Source: Ichthyophis bannanicus (taxonomy: Eukaryota; Chordata; Amphibia; Gymnophiona; Ichthyophiidae). Taken from it: a DNA stretch of 64,000 bases. A program made the translations under genes and the position numbers. Of the stretch, positions 39,740 to 50,530 are shown one piece after another (the stretch's first letter is position 1; the number at the start of each line of letters is the position of its first letter). The stretch lies in the NCBI GenBank assembly GCA_033557465.1, contig CM066033.1, positions 13,517,080 to 13,581,079 on the forward strand, given 5' to 3'. Below the pieces are notes generated by a model. That model did not search any database, was not told the origin of the DNA, and saw only the letters and a program-made list of their open reading frames with translations.

Positions 39740-41383
39740 CTCTTTGAGCCATCTGACCTTTTTGCTTCTGGCTGCAAGTAGTTCAAACCCTTGTGCACAT
39801 GTCTTCCACCCTCTGCCTTCTTTTGCACAAAATTTTACTACTCTAGACCCTCTTGATCCCAATAACTATCGTCCAGTTTCTCATCTTCCTTTCCTCTCTA
39901 AATTACAACTTACACACCATCTGGACTCCACCAATCTTCTTCACCCTCGTCAATCTGGCTTTCGCTCCGGGCACAGCGTCGAGACTGTTCTTTTAGCTTT
40001 CACCAACTCCCTGCATTCTGCTCACGACCGGGGTGACATCTCGGTGGCGGTAGCACTTGATCTTTCCGCTGCCTTCGACCTAGTTGACCACTCCCTCCTC
40101 CTCTCCCGCTTGCATGACATCGGCCTTCGTAGTACTGTCTTGTGTTGGTTTCACTCTTTCCTCTATTCTCGCTCTGCCGCTGTTCTCCCCTCATCCTCAT
40201 CCCACTCCCCTTCCGACTCCTTCTCCCTAGTCCGCGGGGTTCCTCAAGGTTCTGTGTTAGCTCCTCTTCTCTTCAACGTCTTTCTCACTCCTCTCACATT
40301 GCTTATCCAACTGTTTGGGATTACAGCCTTTTACTATGCCGACGACATCCTCCTCCTCCACCACACCTCCCCTGTCTCCCCTGACCTAGCTCCCCTGAAC
40401 GCCTGCCTAGCTGCTGTCTCTGACTGGTTAATTCAAAACTGTTTGCATCTTAACCTCTCGAAAACCATTGCCATCTGGTTCTCTCACGGTCACCAGCTCC
40501 CCTCTCTGGCCCCATCTTTCTCTAATGCACCTGTCCCGCTGGTTACTACTTTTCGCTATCTCGGGGTCCTCTTCGACTCAGATCTCTCTTTCTCAGCACA
40601 TGTTTCCCACGTTTCTAAACTCTCTTTCTTTCACCTTCGTCAGATTTGCGCTATTCGCCCCTTCCTTTCTTCCTCTGCTTTAACTACTCTGCTACTCACC
40701 CTTGTTATCTCTCGTGTTGACTTCTCTAACTCTATCCTCTCTGGTATCTCCAAACTGCAGCTCTCACGGTTACAACGCATCCAAAACACCGCCGCCCGTC
40801 TTGTCACCCACTCTTCTGTCAGAGACCACGTCACCCCTCTTCTTCTCCGACTCCACTGGCTCCCTGTCTCCTTCCGCATTCAATTCAAACTCCTCACATT
40901 AGCTCATAAGGCGCTACATACCTCTACCCCTCAATACCTGGCTGATCTGCTCCATTTCCACAATCCTCGGCACACCCCTCGCTCCTTCCACCTTAACCGA
41001 CTTGCTCTGCAATGCCCCTCACACGCACACCTTCAGTCCACATGTTCATCAGCCTGCTTCTTTACAGGCCCTGCACTATGGAACTCTCTTCCTCCCCCCC
41101 CCCCCCCTCCGGCTCGAACCCCACTACCCTACCTTCAAACGCTCCCTTAAAACTTATCTGTTCTCCCTCGCTTTCGACCTCCCCCCTCCCTAGCCCTGAC
41201 CCTCCGTCCCTCCCTCTGCCCTACCTACTCGTGTCTCTATCTCTTTCTCTACTTCAATTGTAACTTCCTTTCCATTTTCCGGCCTGTGCCACTCTGTTTA
41301 TACTTTTTATTGTGAACCGCTCTGCCTACTCATGAAGGGCGGTCAATCAAATAAATGAATATGAATATATGAATATGAATTTT
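39740..41383 (+). mobile_element. L2 LINE, 5'-truncated, RT nearly open
   Basis: A 468-codon plus-strand frame (39744-41150): LDPNNYRPVSHLPFLSKL, FRSGHSVETVLLAFTNSLH, VAVALDLSAAFDLVDHSLLL (motif A), [19 protein letters not shown] (motif B), FYYADDILLLH (motif C), FRYLGVLFDSDLSFSAHV, HVTPLLLRLHWLPVSFRIQF and GPALWNSLPP. A poly-C run at 41096 shifts the last 30 codons. The 3' end has GTGAACCGCTCTGCCTACTC and an ATGAATAT microsatellite tail. It lies in the first intron of the KRAB gene in antisense to it and is of the same family as the L2 at 53.4-56.3 kb. Confidence 0.9.
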
Positions 41384-41601
41384 GCACACAGCTATTTAGC
41401 ATTACATATTGTTAATGTATATTTTGGGAATAAAATTATGCATTAATCTTGCATTAGAAAACTGCTCTGAGCTATAACACAGCTCTAACACAACGTTCCT
41501 ACATCAAGGTCAGGGAGGGAAAGTTGCAAGAGCAGCATTTGCAAACATTTTCTTTGAAATGCTGATGCCCTGTGCAGAAGAGGAGAATAAACAATTCTTA
41601 C

Positions 41602-41673
41602 CTTATCAGAAACCAAGGCAGACATTTCCCTCCTGTTTTCCTTCTGCATTCTTAGGCTGCTGAGAAGAATTCC
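41602..41673 (-). CDS. KRAB zinc-finger gene, first visible exon
   Basis: A 72-bp exon between acceptor CATCCTTCCATTAACAG and donor GTAAGAATTGT. It reads GILLSSLRMQKENRREMSAL then VSDK, in phase 0 into the KRAB A exon. Met at codon 9 (MQKENRR) or 17 (MSALVSDK) are the likely starts; I favour MSALVSDK because it sits directly before the KRAB box in proteins of this type as I remember them. Any 5' noncoding exon would lie to the right. Confidence 0.75.
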
Positions 41674-41739
41674 CTGTTAATGGAAGGATGAATAAGGCAG
41701 AAGGACGACGGACTAATTCCTAAGGGTCTCACATAGTCC

Positions 41740-42001
41740 CTTCTCTCCCATTTGCAGATCAGGGGCTGGGGCTTGCAGGGATTTCCTGTCCTGGGGAAAC
41801 AGGAAGTTCCTGCTTCTAACACAAGTCTTTCCTTCTCTTTGCAAACTTAGCAGACACTGTAAGTAACTAGAGGAAGCAAACAGGGTAGAGCATGCTCAGT
41901 ATCCTCTCGTGACATCATAATGTAGGAGCCCGCCTCCTTAAGGTGGATCTGCAGAGATGGCAGATAGAGGCAGTGTCTCAGGCAACAGAGGGAAGTAAGA
42001 T
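41740..42001 (-). promoter_or_regulatory. Possible KRAB gene promoter or first exon region
   Basis: The stretch upstream of the first exon has a GC box (GGAGGCGGG), a CRE-like TGATGTCAC and ETS-type sites (AGGAAGT, CAGGAAAT) on the minus strand. The gamma-ERV LTR begins directly to the right at 42002. Position and motifs only; no start site can be seen. Confidence 0.3.
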
Positions 42002-42836
42002 TGTAGCAGCGGAGTGTATCCAACCAAATAATACCAGGAGTCACTTTTCAGGATCCAAGCCTTTGTATTGTGCACAGGCTCAGACAGGAGCGTGTCCAAA
42101 AAGTGACTGAGCAAAGTTCTTACAGAAACATATTCATTTACAGTTTGATACATGCAGACTCTCTATTGGTCCCAACACCCCCTGCATTTGTCCAATCACA
42201 AATCCCTCCTGGGCCTAGCACCCAGCTCCCCCTTCCCAAACTGTTCTAACAAAGGTGCAATTTCTAGGTCTCGTTACAATTCTACAGCAAGGTCGTTTCT
42301 AGCTTCAGGAATGCATGTATTGAAACATTTCTATCCTCAGAACACAAAAGAATAATGGAAGATTTATGCACTCATGAAAACTTCTTATTAAGCAATTTCA
42401 AAACAGCTTCTCAAACTTTCACAGACTTTTAGTTCTCACTAAGATGGGGGTTGGGACCTTTTCCACTATTCCCCCTTCTCACTTCAGCTAAACAAAAAGG
42501 CATATTAAAAGTATAAGATACATTATACATTTGATACAATTCTACTTCAAAGGCTTCTGCTAGCTTCTGCTCCAAGGACGTTTGCTAGCCATAGGAATGT
42601 GAATAAATGTGAATGTATCTTAATCAGAAATGTGTTAACCAAAAAGTGTTGATAGACATTATGCAGACTTGGCAAGAAGCAGATTTCTTTTTCTAATTGG
42701 CAATTCTGATTCTTTTAGCAGCCGTACTGAAAAGTAGAGGGTTTAAAAATCCAAGTCACTTTCAGGTTCTTACCGGCTCATCATATTTACAAGTCATAGC
42801 AGACAGCTTATAGTTTATAGGTCGTAGCCTATCACA
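42002..42836 (-). repeat. 3' LTR of the gamma-ERV
   Basis: On the minus strand it starts TGTGATAGGCTACGACC and ends CGCTGCTACA. Matched along its length by 49711-50530. Confidence 0.9.
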
Positions 42837-42847
42837 TTCCCCCTTTG
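42837..42847 (-). promoter_or_regulatory. Polypurine tract of the gamma-ERV
   Basis: The minus strand reads CAAAGGGGGAA directly before the TG of the 3' LTR, as expected for the plus-strand primer. Confidence 0.85.
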
Positions 42848-42946
42848 ATTATTCTCACCCTAATGTTAAAGTGAGTGAGAATCAAATCACATAGCATACT
42901 CAGTGTATGGTGGGGCTTCCTCTTGGGGTAAAGCCTGATAGCAGCT

Positions 42947-43450
42947 CTACGGTATTATCCATAATAAGCAGAGGGGTATTAGACATCCTAGGAGGAATAA
43001 ATGACACATGTACTGCTCATCATAGCAATAGGCTTGTTCCCATGACCCACAACGATAATAACCAGTTCTATTAATAGCATCACATGCATCAAAATCCAGA
43101 AAAACATTCAAAAGAGCCCCATCCTCATTGTTCCATCGCAGTTCCAAAACATGATAGGAAGGATTCTGGCGGGGGTTGAAGCAAGTCCTTGTATTCCCTT
43201 GTGTGCAGATACTCAATTCTGTCCCATTATACACACATCGACTGACTACACCAGTGCAGGTATAGTAAGAGTGATAAAGTAAAGTTTGAGTTACTTTTAT
43301 CCCAGTTCGAGTGGTAGTTATGCAGGCTGCACAGGGAGGTTGGGCAAAAGTCATTTCAAAGCACCCCAAGGCTGCTGCCAGAATGAAGCAATAGTAAGGA
43401 TTCATGATGAGCATAGTCTCTGGAAAATTGGTGGAACTGTCGATTTCCAC
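42947..43450 (-). CDS. Shortened env of the gamma-ERV
   Basis: An open frame of 167 codons. Met at 43414 or 43405 would start a good signal peptide (NPYYCFILAAALGCFEMTFA). The remainder is Cys-rich (about 12 cysteines) with two N-glycosylation sites (NGT, NRT), as in the N-terminal part of a retroviral SU. After about 140 residues it ends in a hydrophobic stretch (HLFLLGCLIPLCLLWIIP) and a stop; the rest of SU and all of TM are missing. The C-terminal stretch could anchor the product in a membrane, or may be chance reading of joined sequence. Confidence 0.6.
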   Translation of the reverse strand: MEIDSSTNFPETMLIMNPYYCFILAAALGCFEMTFAQPPCAACITTTRTGIKVTQTLLYHSYYTCTGVVSRCVYNGTELSICTQGNTRTCFNPRQNPSYHVLELRWNNEDGALLNVFLDFDACDAINRTGYYRCGSWEQAYCYDEQYMCHLFLLGCLIPLCLLWIIP

Positions 43451-43643
43451 AACGTATGACAGATGTAGGGTTGATTGTAGATCCTCAAGCTTCCACCTTA
43501 CGTAGACCTACCAGCTTTGTGGCAGGAGTAGGGCTGTAGATTCCAAAGTATCACAGTCTTTTAGGATGTCTCAGACTCTAGCATAGTCTCAATATAACAC
43601 AGTCTCTTTAGAAGATCGTGATTTCTCAAAGTAACACAGTCTC
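43451..43643 (-). other. Spacer between IN and env
   Basis: Contains three near-copies of a short motif (ACACAGTCT... at 43550, 43597 and 43625), i.e. small tandem drift. No gene. Confidence 0.5.
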
Positions 43644-45038
43644 TCAGGATGGTGGTTGTCGTCCTAGGGTGAGCCGCAATGGAGTTTCAGGATCATTTAT
43701 GGAAGTCCAATGACCAAGTTCAGAAGCGGCTGCTGGCTTCACTCGGCTGTGATGAATCCAAGACCCAAATTCTGCAACTTTAACTGCTGTAGGGGTTGAC
43801 AGTAGAATGACGTAGGGTTCTTTCCAGTGAGGTGCTAATGGCGTCTTCCTCCACTCCTTGACCCACACTGAGGTTCCAGGCTTGAAAGGATGCAGCGGTT
43901 CAGTCAAGTTGATGGGCAGCTGATCTTGTACCCAGGCATGGAGATTCTGCAAGCCAGAACTTAAAGCCAATAGTTCTTGTCTAGTGATTTCAGATCCAGT
44001 TTGTCTCATATCCCCTCTTATCCCTTGGACAATAGGAGGGGGTCGCCCATACAGGATCTCAAAAGGGGAAACTCCTAATGACTTGGTGGGGGCTGAGCGT
44101 ATCCTGAGAAGTGCTATAGGGAGAACCTGGGGCCATTTCAGGTGAGCTTCCTGACAGAGTTTGGACAACTGAGATTTCAAGGTACGGTTCATACGCTCTA
44201 CTTTCCCTGAACTTTGAGGTCTATATGCCGTATGCAATTTCCACTGCACCTGTAGGGCTCGGGCTAATTGCTGAGTTACTTGGGATACAAATGAGGACCC
44301 ATTATCTGACCCTATCGTTAATGGTATGACAAATCGGCGAAGGATCTCATGCAACAGGATCTTGGTGACTTTTCTGGCTTTTTCAGTTCTGGTGGGGAAG
44401 GCCTCTACCCACCCAGAGAAGGTACAAACTAAAACCAACAAGTAGTGATATCCATTTGCTCGTGGCATCTCAGTGAAATCCACTTGCAAGTTACTCATGG
44501 GGGCAGCCCCTACTGACTGAACTCTCGGGGGTGGATTAGGACCCTGCTTGGCATTGTTTTTGGCACAAGTTAAACATTGGTGAGCTACTGAAGCTGCCAG
44601 GGCCCCTAGTAATGAGATACAGAAATGGGATCTAAGGGCTTTTTCCATAGCTGTTTTTCCATAATGAGTGGTCTGATGAAAAGCCTGAACAAAAGCTGGA
44701 CCTAGTGCCTCAGGGATTACGGTTGGACCTGGAGGTTGGCCGCCCTCTGGCGACGGCAGCACTATCCACCCATCTGTTAACACTCCCCCTTCCTTTTCAC
44801 AGTAGTAATCTAACTCTTTGGAGGTATATCGGGGAGCCCATAAATTGAGAGGGGTTGGAAACAGAGCTGCCTGGACTGATGTATCTTGGGTCAGAGTTTG
44901 TCCAGTTGTGGCTGCTTTTCGGGCAGAGGTGTCTGCAAACCTATTTCCTTGTGAGACCTCTCCTCCTCCTGTCTGATGACCTCGACAATGCATGACTGCT
45001 ACTTGCTTGGGGGCCCACACTGCCTCTAATAGTGTCAA
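43644..45038 (-). CDS. Gamma-ERV integrase with RNase H end
   Basis: An open frame of 464 codons. It begins inside the RNase H end (CRGHQTGGGEVSQGNRFADT). The zinc domain has HQTTHYGKTAMEKAL and CLTC (HHCC). The core has Asp in LQVDFTEMPRANGYHY, Asp in TIGSDNGSSF and Glu in GKVERMNRTLK: DDE complete. The C-terminal GPY/F-type region reads HWKEPYVILLSTPTAVKVA then IHHSRVKPA. Length and order match gammaretroviral IN. No internal stop. Confidence 0.9.
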   Translation of the reverse strand: MTLLEAVWAPKQVAVMHCRGHQTGGGEVSQGNRFADTSARKAATTGQTLTQDTSVQAALFPTPLNLWAPRYTSKELDYYCEKEGGVLTDGWIVLPSPEGGQPPGPTVIPEALGPAFVQAFHQTTHYGKTAMEKALRSHFCISLLGALAASVAHQCLTCAKNNAKQGPNPPPRVQSVGAAPMSNLQVDFTEMPRANGYHYLLVLVCTFSGWVEAFPTRTEKARKVTKILLHEILRRFVIPLTIGSDNGSSFVSQVTQQLARALQVQWKLHTAYRPQSSGKVERMNRTLKSQLSKLCQEAHLKWPQVLPIALLRIRSAPTKSLGVSPFEILYGRPPPIVQGIRGDMRQTGSEITRQELLALSSGLQNLHAWVQDQLPINLTEPLHPFKPGTSVWVKEWRKTPLAPHWKEPYVILLSTPTAVKVAEFGSWIHHSRVKPAAASELGHWTSINDPETPLRLTLGRQPPS

Positions 45039-45906
45039 TATCTCGGGGCCATACTTGATGGACTTGCCTCCTGAAGTTATCAGCCCTCGCTCTTTGTACA
45101 GGGCCCCATGGGCATGTAAAGTTGTGAAAGCATACTTTGAGTCTGTGTAAACATTTATACAAAGCCCTTTTCCTATTTGTAATGCCCTAGTGAGGGCTAA
45201 TCAGCTCAGCTTTCTGTGCTGAAGTCCCTGGGGCCAGAGCTGAGGATTCAACTACCTAGTCCAGAGTCATCACTGCATACCCAGCACATCGATATCCATT
45301 GATAACAAGACTGCTCCCATCCACAAAGAAAGTTCGTTCTGGGTTCTCCAAGGGAACATCCATCAGGTCCGGGCGACTTGAGAACACAGTGTCCATAACT
45401 TCCAAACAGTCATGATTGGGGGGACCTGGACCGACTGGTAACAGCATGGCAGGGTTCAAAGCTTGGCTGACAGTCAACTGTAGTCGGAGGTTCTCACACA
45501 ACATGCTCTGATACTTCAACATTCGTGAATTTGTAAACCAATAATTTCCTTTGTGTTCCATAAGGGTCAGAACAGAGTGTGGCACTAGAACTTGAAGATT
45601 TTGTCCCAAGGTGAGTTTGTCTGCTTCACTCACTAAGAGAGCAGAGGCAGCAATGGCTCTCAAGCAGGGTGGCCATCCTTTGGCAACAGTATCCAGCTGT
45701 TTGGATAAGTATGCTACAGGTCGCTGCCAAGATCCAAGGGATTGAGTCAATACTCCCAAAGCATTTCCACTTGACTCATGGACATATAGACGAAATGGTT
45801 TCTGGACATCGGGCAGGCCCAAAGCCGGTGATAACATCAAGGCGGTCTTCAAAGTACGAAAATCTGCATCTTGTTTGGGTCCCCACTCCAAAGGAGATCG
45901 CTCCAT
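45039..45906 (-). pseudogene. Gamma-ERV RT connection and RNase H, broken
   Basis: The 45906-45256 frame holds the RT connection (PFRLYVHESSGNALGVLTQS, PVAYLSKQLD, LTLMEHKGNYWFTNSRML) and the RNase H start FFVDGSSLVINGYRCAGYAV with its first Asp. A stop at 45256 is followed by SALAPGTSAQKAELIS (the RNase H Glu) with more stops, and a frameshift leads into the IN frame at 45038. Confidence 0.85.
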
Positions 45907-45924
45907 TCCTTTAGTAGCTTGGTA

Positions 45925-47278
45925 TTATGGCTTTGCCAACTGAGCAAAGTTAGGTATCCAGATACGACAATAGCCCACAGCTCCCAGAAAGGCTCTCACT
46001 TGCCTCCTAGTGGTTGGAGTGGGAATACTACATACAGCTTCCTTACATTCTGGTCCCAGGCGTTGAACTCCACTAGACAGTTGGAATCCTAAGTATTTAA
46101 CTTCAGTTTGGCACAGCTGAGCCTTTGCTCTTGAGACTTTGTATCCAGCTTCATTCAGGAGGTGTAGAAGGTCACTGGTGGCTTGTAGACATTCACTTTC
46201 TGAGTTGGTGGCTATCAGTAGGTCATCTACATATTGGAGAAGGACCCTTTTCCCTGGGTCCACTTGGTAGCTTGAGAGATCTTGGTTTAGAGCTGCACTG
46301 AAGAGGTTTGGTGAATTCTTAAATCCTTGAGGTAATCAAGTCCAAGTAAGTTGACCCCGGCGGCCTGTAGTGGGGTCTTGCTATTCAAATGCAAGCAGAA
46401 GCTGACTGGCTGGTGCTAAACGTATGCAGAAAAAAAGCATCTTTCAGGTCCAGGACAGTGAAATGAGTAGCCTCAGCGGGGATCAGTCCCAAGAGAGTAT
46501 AAGGATTTGGCACTACTGGGTGTATGGTCACAACTGCATCATTTACTCTTCTTAGATCTTGCACTGGGCAGTAGTCACCTGTCCCAGGCTTCTTGATTGG
46601 AAGGAGGGGGGTATTCCAGGGCGATTGGCGTTCTTTAAGAAGTCCATACTTTAATAGTTTCATCAGATGACAGTGAATGCCTTCGATGGCTGGTCGAGGG
46701 AGAGGGTACTGTCGCACATGTACTGGCTCTGCTCCTGCTTTGAGGGTGACAAGGACTGGGGCTATGTTCTTCGCTAGGCCCAGTGGATTATCCTCCGCCC
46801 ACACTCCAGGCGGAGCTGAGATATTGGTGGGTACGCAGGAATGAGCTGCTTTGCTTGGAGCGGTATTGTAGAAACGCCATTCTTCTTCCCGGGGGACAGT
46901 TAGCACCATTAGTCCAGCAGATTTTGAATTCACAGTCATTTGCATTTCTCCCCCTTCAGCAAAGGATATCTGTGCCTGAAGTTTAGCAAGCATGTCTCGG
47001 CCCAAAAGTGGAATAGGGCATTCAGGCATATACAGGAACTGGTGCGTTATCTTTCGTCCTCCTAATTCACACATGCGGTTTTGCAGAAAAGGTTTCGTGG
47101 CCCTAGCACCGGTAGCTCCAACAATGGTGACAGCTCGAGAGGACAAAGGAGCCACTGGCTTTGCCACTACTGAATGTTCAGCTCCTGTATCCACCATAAA
47201 GTCCATGTATTGGTCCCCAATTTTCAAACTGACCATAGGCTCCTAGGGACCCAGGGAAAACTTGGAGCCTGGTCTGGC
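45925..47278 (-). pseudogene. Gamma-ERV protease and reverse transcriptase, broken
   Basis: After the gag stop (47279) one TAG (at about 47246) precedes the protease, which reads YMDFMVDTGAEHSVVAKP with the D-T-G site and PLLGRDMLAKL. RT follows: PAIEGIHCHLMKLLKYGLLK, SPWNTPLLPIKKPGTGDYCP, VPNPYTLLGLIP and FTVLDLKDAFF with motif A Asp. A frameshift near 46385 breaks it; the 46263-45925 frame resumes with LLQYVDDLLIATNS (YVDD, motif C) and VKYLGFQLSSG, TRRQVRAFLGAVGYCRIWIP. Motif B lies in the shifted part. Gamma-type wording throughout. Confidence 0.9.
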
Positions 47279-47281
47279 CTA
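47279..47281 (-). other. gag stop, probable readthrough TAG
   Basis: The minus strand reads GAC TAG GCC AGA at the gag-pol border. Gammaretroviruses make pol by reading through a TAG in the same place and with the same preceding Asp codon. Confidence 0.6.
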
Positions 47282-49033
47282 GTCTTCTTCCATGTCATAG
47301 CCCTCCACGGCTGCCATTCCCTCAATAGCTGCTTCCTTTTCTTGTTGAAACTGTGCTCGGCTCATCCCTCCATGATTCTGGAATCGCCCCCCCGTCCTCC
47401 AGGTGCTCCCTCCTCCCCTCCGGGAGGCAGGGTCTACTTGCGAGCATTCATTCTTCCAATGTTTTTCTTCTTTTCAATAGGCGCATTGATTTATGCCCAG
47501 TGAGGGCCAGTCACTCTCACGGCCCCTTCCACGTCCTCTAGCTCTTCTATTAGGAAAACCTCCTCCACGTCGTTCAACTAAAGCGGCAGCAAGAAGATCT
47601 GCCTTCTTCATTTTTCGTTCACTTTCTCTTTGTCTTTCATTATCACGGTTCACAAACACCTTCTGGGCAACTTCCATTAACTGTGCTGTATTCATACCCG
47701 CAAAACCATCCATTTTCTGCAGTTTTCACTTAATATCTCCCTGGGACTGACTTACAAAGGCTGCATTTACCATGCGCAAGTTCTCCGGAGCTGCTGGGTC
47801 ATAAGGGGTATATAGTCTATAAGCTTCAGACAATCGCTCATGAAAGGCTGCTGGGCTCTCATTCGGACCCTGGATAACCTCTGATACTTTCCCAATGTTC
47901 ATTGCTTTCTGGCCTCCCTTTTTCAGACCTTGCAATAAAGCTTGGCGGAAACGGGCCAAGGCTTTCGCCCCACTTTCATTGTTCGGACCCCATTTAGGAT
48001 CTTCATTTGGGAAAGCTGCGGCAGCTGCTTGCTGGGTGTCTATTCCTTCTCCTCCTGCTATAGGATTTTCTGCTAGCCAACGTATGGATGCTTGCACAAC
48101 TCGCGATCGCTCTTCAGTAGTAAAAAGAGTGGACAAAAGCTGGTGGCAATCCGCCCAAGTAGGCTGATGGGTTTGCATAATACTGCTCATTAATTCAGTT
48201 AAGTCTTGGGGCTTGTCAGTATAAGACGCATAATGCGTTTTCCAATTTAATAAATCAGTTGTGGAAAAAGGTACATAAATCAAGCTGGTTGGTCCCAGCG
48301 TCATCTGGCCCCCTTCACCTATCACGGGCGGGCCGGGCGTCTGACGTAATGGCATTAGGCGGCCATCTTTCTTCTGGGCAGTCACATGTCTTAGATTGTA
48401 CTTCCGGGTATGGGCCTCAGCAGTGGGTGAACTCGGACCGGCGGACGAATCTCCGCTTTCAGTTTCATCGGTGGACAATGGTCCTCCCAAAGTACTCTGG
48501 CTAGACTCGGGACTTTCAGGCAGGGGAGAGTGCTCTCCCTCCCGCTGTGGAGGTGACTGGAGAGCCCCGGCACCAGGCCCTGCTGCAGGTAAAGGTGGGG
48601 CTGAGGGGACTAGCCTATATGGATACTGAGACGGGCGACTCAAGGGATCTGGAGACTCTGAGGCAGAATAAACAGGCAATTCCCTTCCCTCAAAATTTCG
48701 GGTTCCCTTGGTAGTCACCACTAATATTCTGCACTGTTCTTCATGGCAGCGCCTCATCCAGGAGGGCTGCTTCTCACATACACTTAACCAGGAGTCTATA
48801 TAGGGAAACTGATCAGGGTGAGCTTTCCGTACAACCTGATGAACTAAGGAGACAGTACTAATGTCGAAAGTGCCCTCCCTGGGCCATGAAGCAACTAACA
48901 TGGGCCACTCCCTTTCACATAACATTCCTAACGGGGACGGAGACATTTTAATTCCATAGTCTCTGGTAAATCCCTTACTGAAATTCCTGATCATACACTT
49001 TAACGGAGTTTGCTTGGACTCCGTCCCTCCCAT
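47279..49033 (-). pseudogene. Gamma-ERV gag with two internal stops
   Basis: Starts at MGGTESKQ (49033), with Gly2 for myristoylation. Matrix to about residue 130; a Pro-rich region with PSAPPLP (late-domain-like); capsid from about residue 250 with VPFSTTDLLNWKTHYASYTD and MQTHQPTWADCHQLLSTLFT, and the major homology region QGPNESPAAFHERLSEAYRL then YTPYDPAAPEN. A TGA at 47726 interrupts it after SQGDIK. It continues (MEVAQKVFVNRDNERQRESE) to a single zinc knuckle CAY*KEEKHWKNEC, where a TGA at 47474 replaces the second Cys. Real end at 47279. Confidence 0.9.
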
Positions 49034-49710
49034 CTTAACAAATGTGCGCGCAACAACAAACAGTAATGATAGGTAGGATGGCTGCAGGTAAAGGGGTCCG
49101 TACAGCCCACAAAACACTGGGGGGACAAACACCGAACACTTCCTCCTTTTCGCGTCCTGGGCGCAGTCGCCTGGCCAGGAACTGCGCTACTCAGGAGTCC
49201 GCTCTCGCTTGGTCTGTATTGCAAGACCTCTCAATCACACAACACACAGACAAACATGCTAGCAACTCCCAAATTCCCAAGTCTGACTAACTAAACCATG
49301 ATTAACCAAAAGGGTCAGTGGGTTCGCCCCGCGCATACTCATGCAGGAGTACTAGGACCGCCCTGAGAGGTGATCAGTCTCTCTTTTACCAAATAATTCC
49401 CAAACTAAATGACTGAATATTCAAAGAAAACTTCTACTCACCAGATCCGGTCCCCGAAACCAAACCAGCTCACGGATTGGATCCTGGACTCCCCTTGGGT
49501 TCGAAGGTGTTGGCCAGCTGGACCCAGTCATCCGCTGAGGCCAAGCAGAACCCTCTCTGATACAATAGGACCAGTGGTGCCAGAGAATTCGCCCGCGTCG
49601 GACAGACACGGTTCCAACTGGGCCAAACCTTGAGGCAAGAAGTCGTGGTATATTTACTTGTATACCATCCCCCACTCACACAGCCCGTCCCATCTGGGGT
49701 GCCAGAACTA
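49034..49710 (-). other. Gamma-ERV 5' leader
   Basis: About 0.68 kb between the 5' LTR and gag. The packaging signal should lie here; I cannot delimit it. Confidence 0.7.
49687..49704 (-). promoter_or_regulatory. Primer-binding site of the gamma-ERV
   Basis: The minus strand reads TGGCACCCCAGATGGGAC six bases after the LTR end. It is complementary to a tRNA 3' end GTCCCATCTGGGGTGCCA, which I think is tRNA-Arg(CCT); this is from memory. Confidence 0.6.
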
Positions 49711-50530
49711 TGTAGCAGCGGAATGTATGCAACCAAATGATACCGTACCAGGAGTCACTTTCAGGATCCAAGCCTTTTTATTGTGCACAAGGCCCAAACA
49801 GGATCAAGTCCAGAAAGTGTCTGAGCACAGTTATACAGAAGCAAATTCATTATATACATTTCTAACAGTTTGATACATGCAAACTCTTCATTGGTCCCAA
49901 CACCCCCTGCATTTGTCCAATCAGAAATCCTCCTGGGCCTAGCACCCAGCTCCCCCCTCCCGAACTGTTCCAACAAAGGTGCAGTTTTTAGGTCTCGTTA
50001 CACTTCTACAGCAAGGTCGTTCCTAGCTTCAGGAATGCATGTATTGAAACACTTCTATCCTCAGAACACAAAAGAATAATGAAAGATTTATGCACTCATG
50101 AAAACTTCTTATTAAGCAATTTCAAAACAGCTCTCTCAAACTTTCACAGACTTTTAGTTCTTACTAAGATGGGGGTTGGGACCTTTTCCACTATTCCCCC
50201 TTCTCACTTCAGCTAAACAAAAGGCATATTAAAAGTTAAGATACAGTATGCATTTGATACAATTCTACTTCAAAGGCTTTTGCTAATTTCTGCTCCAAGG
50301 ACTTTTGCTAATGTGAATGTATCTCAATCAGAAATGTGTTAACCAAAAAGTGTTGAAAGACATTATGCAGACTTTGCAAGAAGCAGATTTCTCTAACTGG
50401 CAATTCTGATTCTTTTAGCAGCCGTACTGAAAAGTAACAGGTTTAAAAAGCCAAGTCACTTCTTACAGGCCCATCATATTTACAGGTCATAGCATACAGC
50501 TTTATAGTTTATAGGCTACAGCCTATCACA
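49711..50530 (-). repeat. 5' LTR of the gamma-ERV
   Basis: The minus strand starts TGTGATAGGCTGTAGCC and ends in CGCTGCTACA. CCAAT-type boxes (ATTGGACAAATGCAGG, CCAATGAAGAG) and TTGTGCACAATAAAAAGG (AATAAA) are visible on this strand. It differs from the 3' LTR by scattered changes and short indels. Confidence 0.9.

Larger units (their letters stand above)
42002..50530 (-). mobile_element. Gammaretrovirus-like ERV
   Basis: A provirus with two direct LTRs (835 and 820 bp), a primer-binding site, gag, pol with PR, RT, RNase H and IN, a short env and a polypurine tract, all on the minus strand. gag and integrase are nearly open, RT and RNase H have frameshifts, env has lost most of its length. 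The bases flanking the LTRs (AAGAT and GTCAC) do not match, so no target duplication is visible. It lies just upstream of the first KRAB gene exon in the same orientation. Confidence 0.95.
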
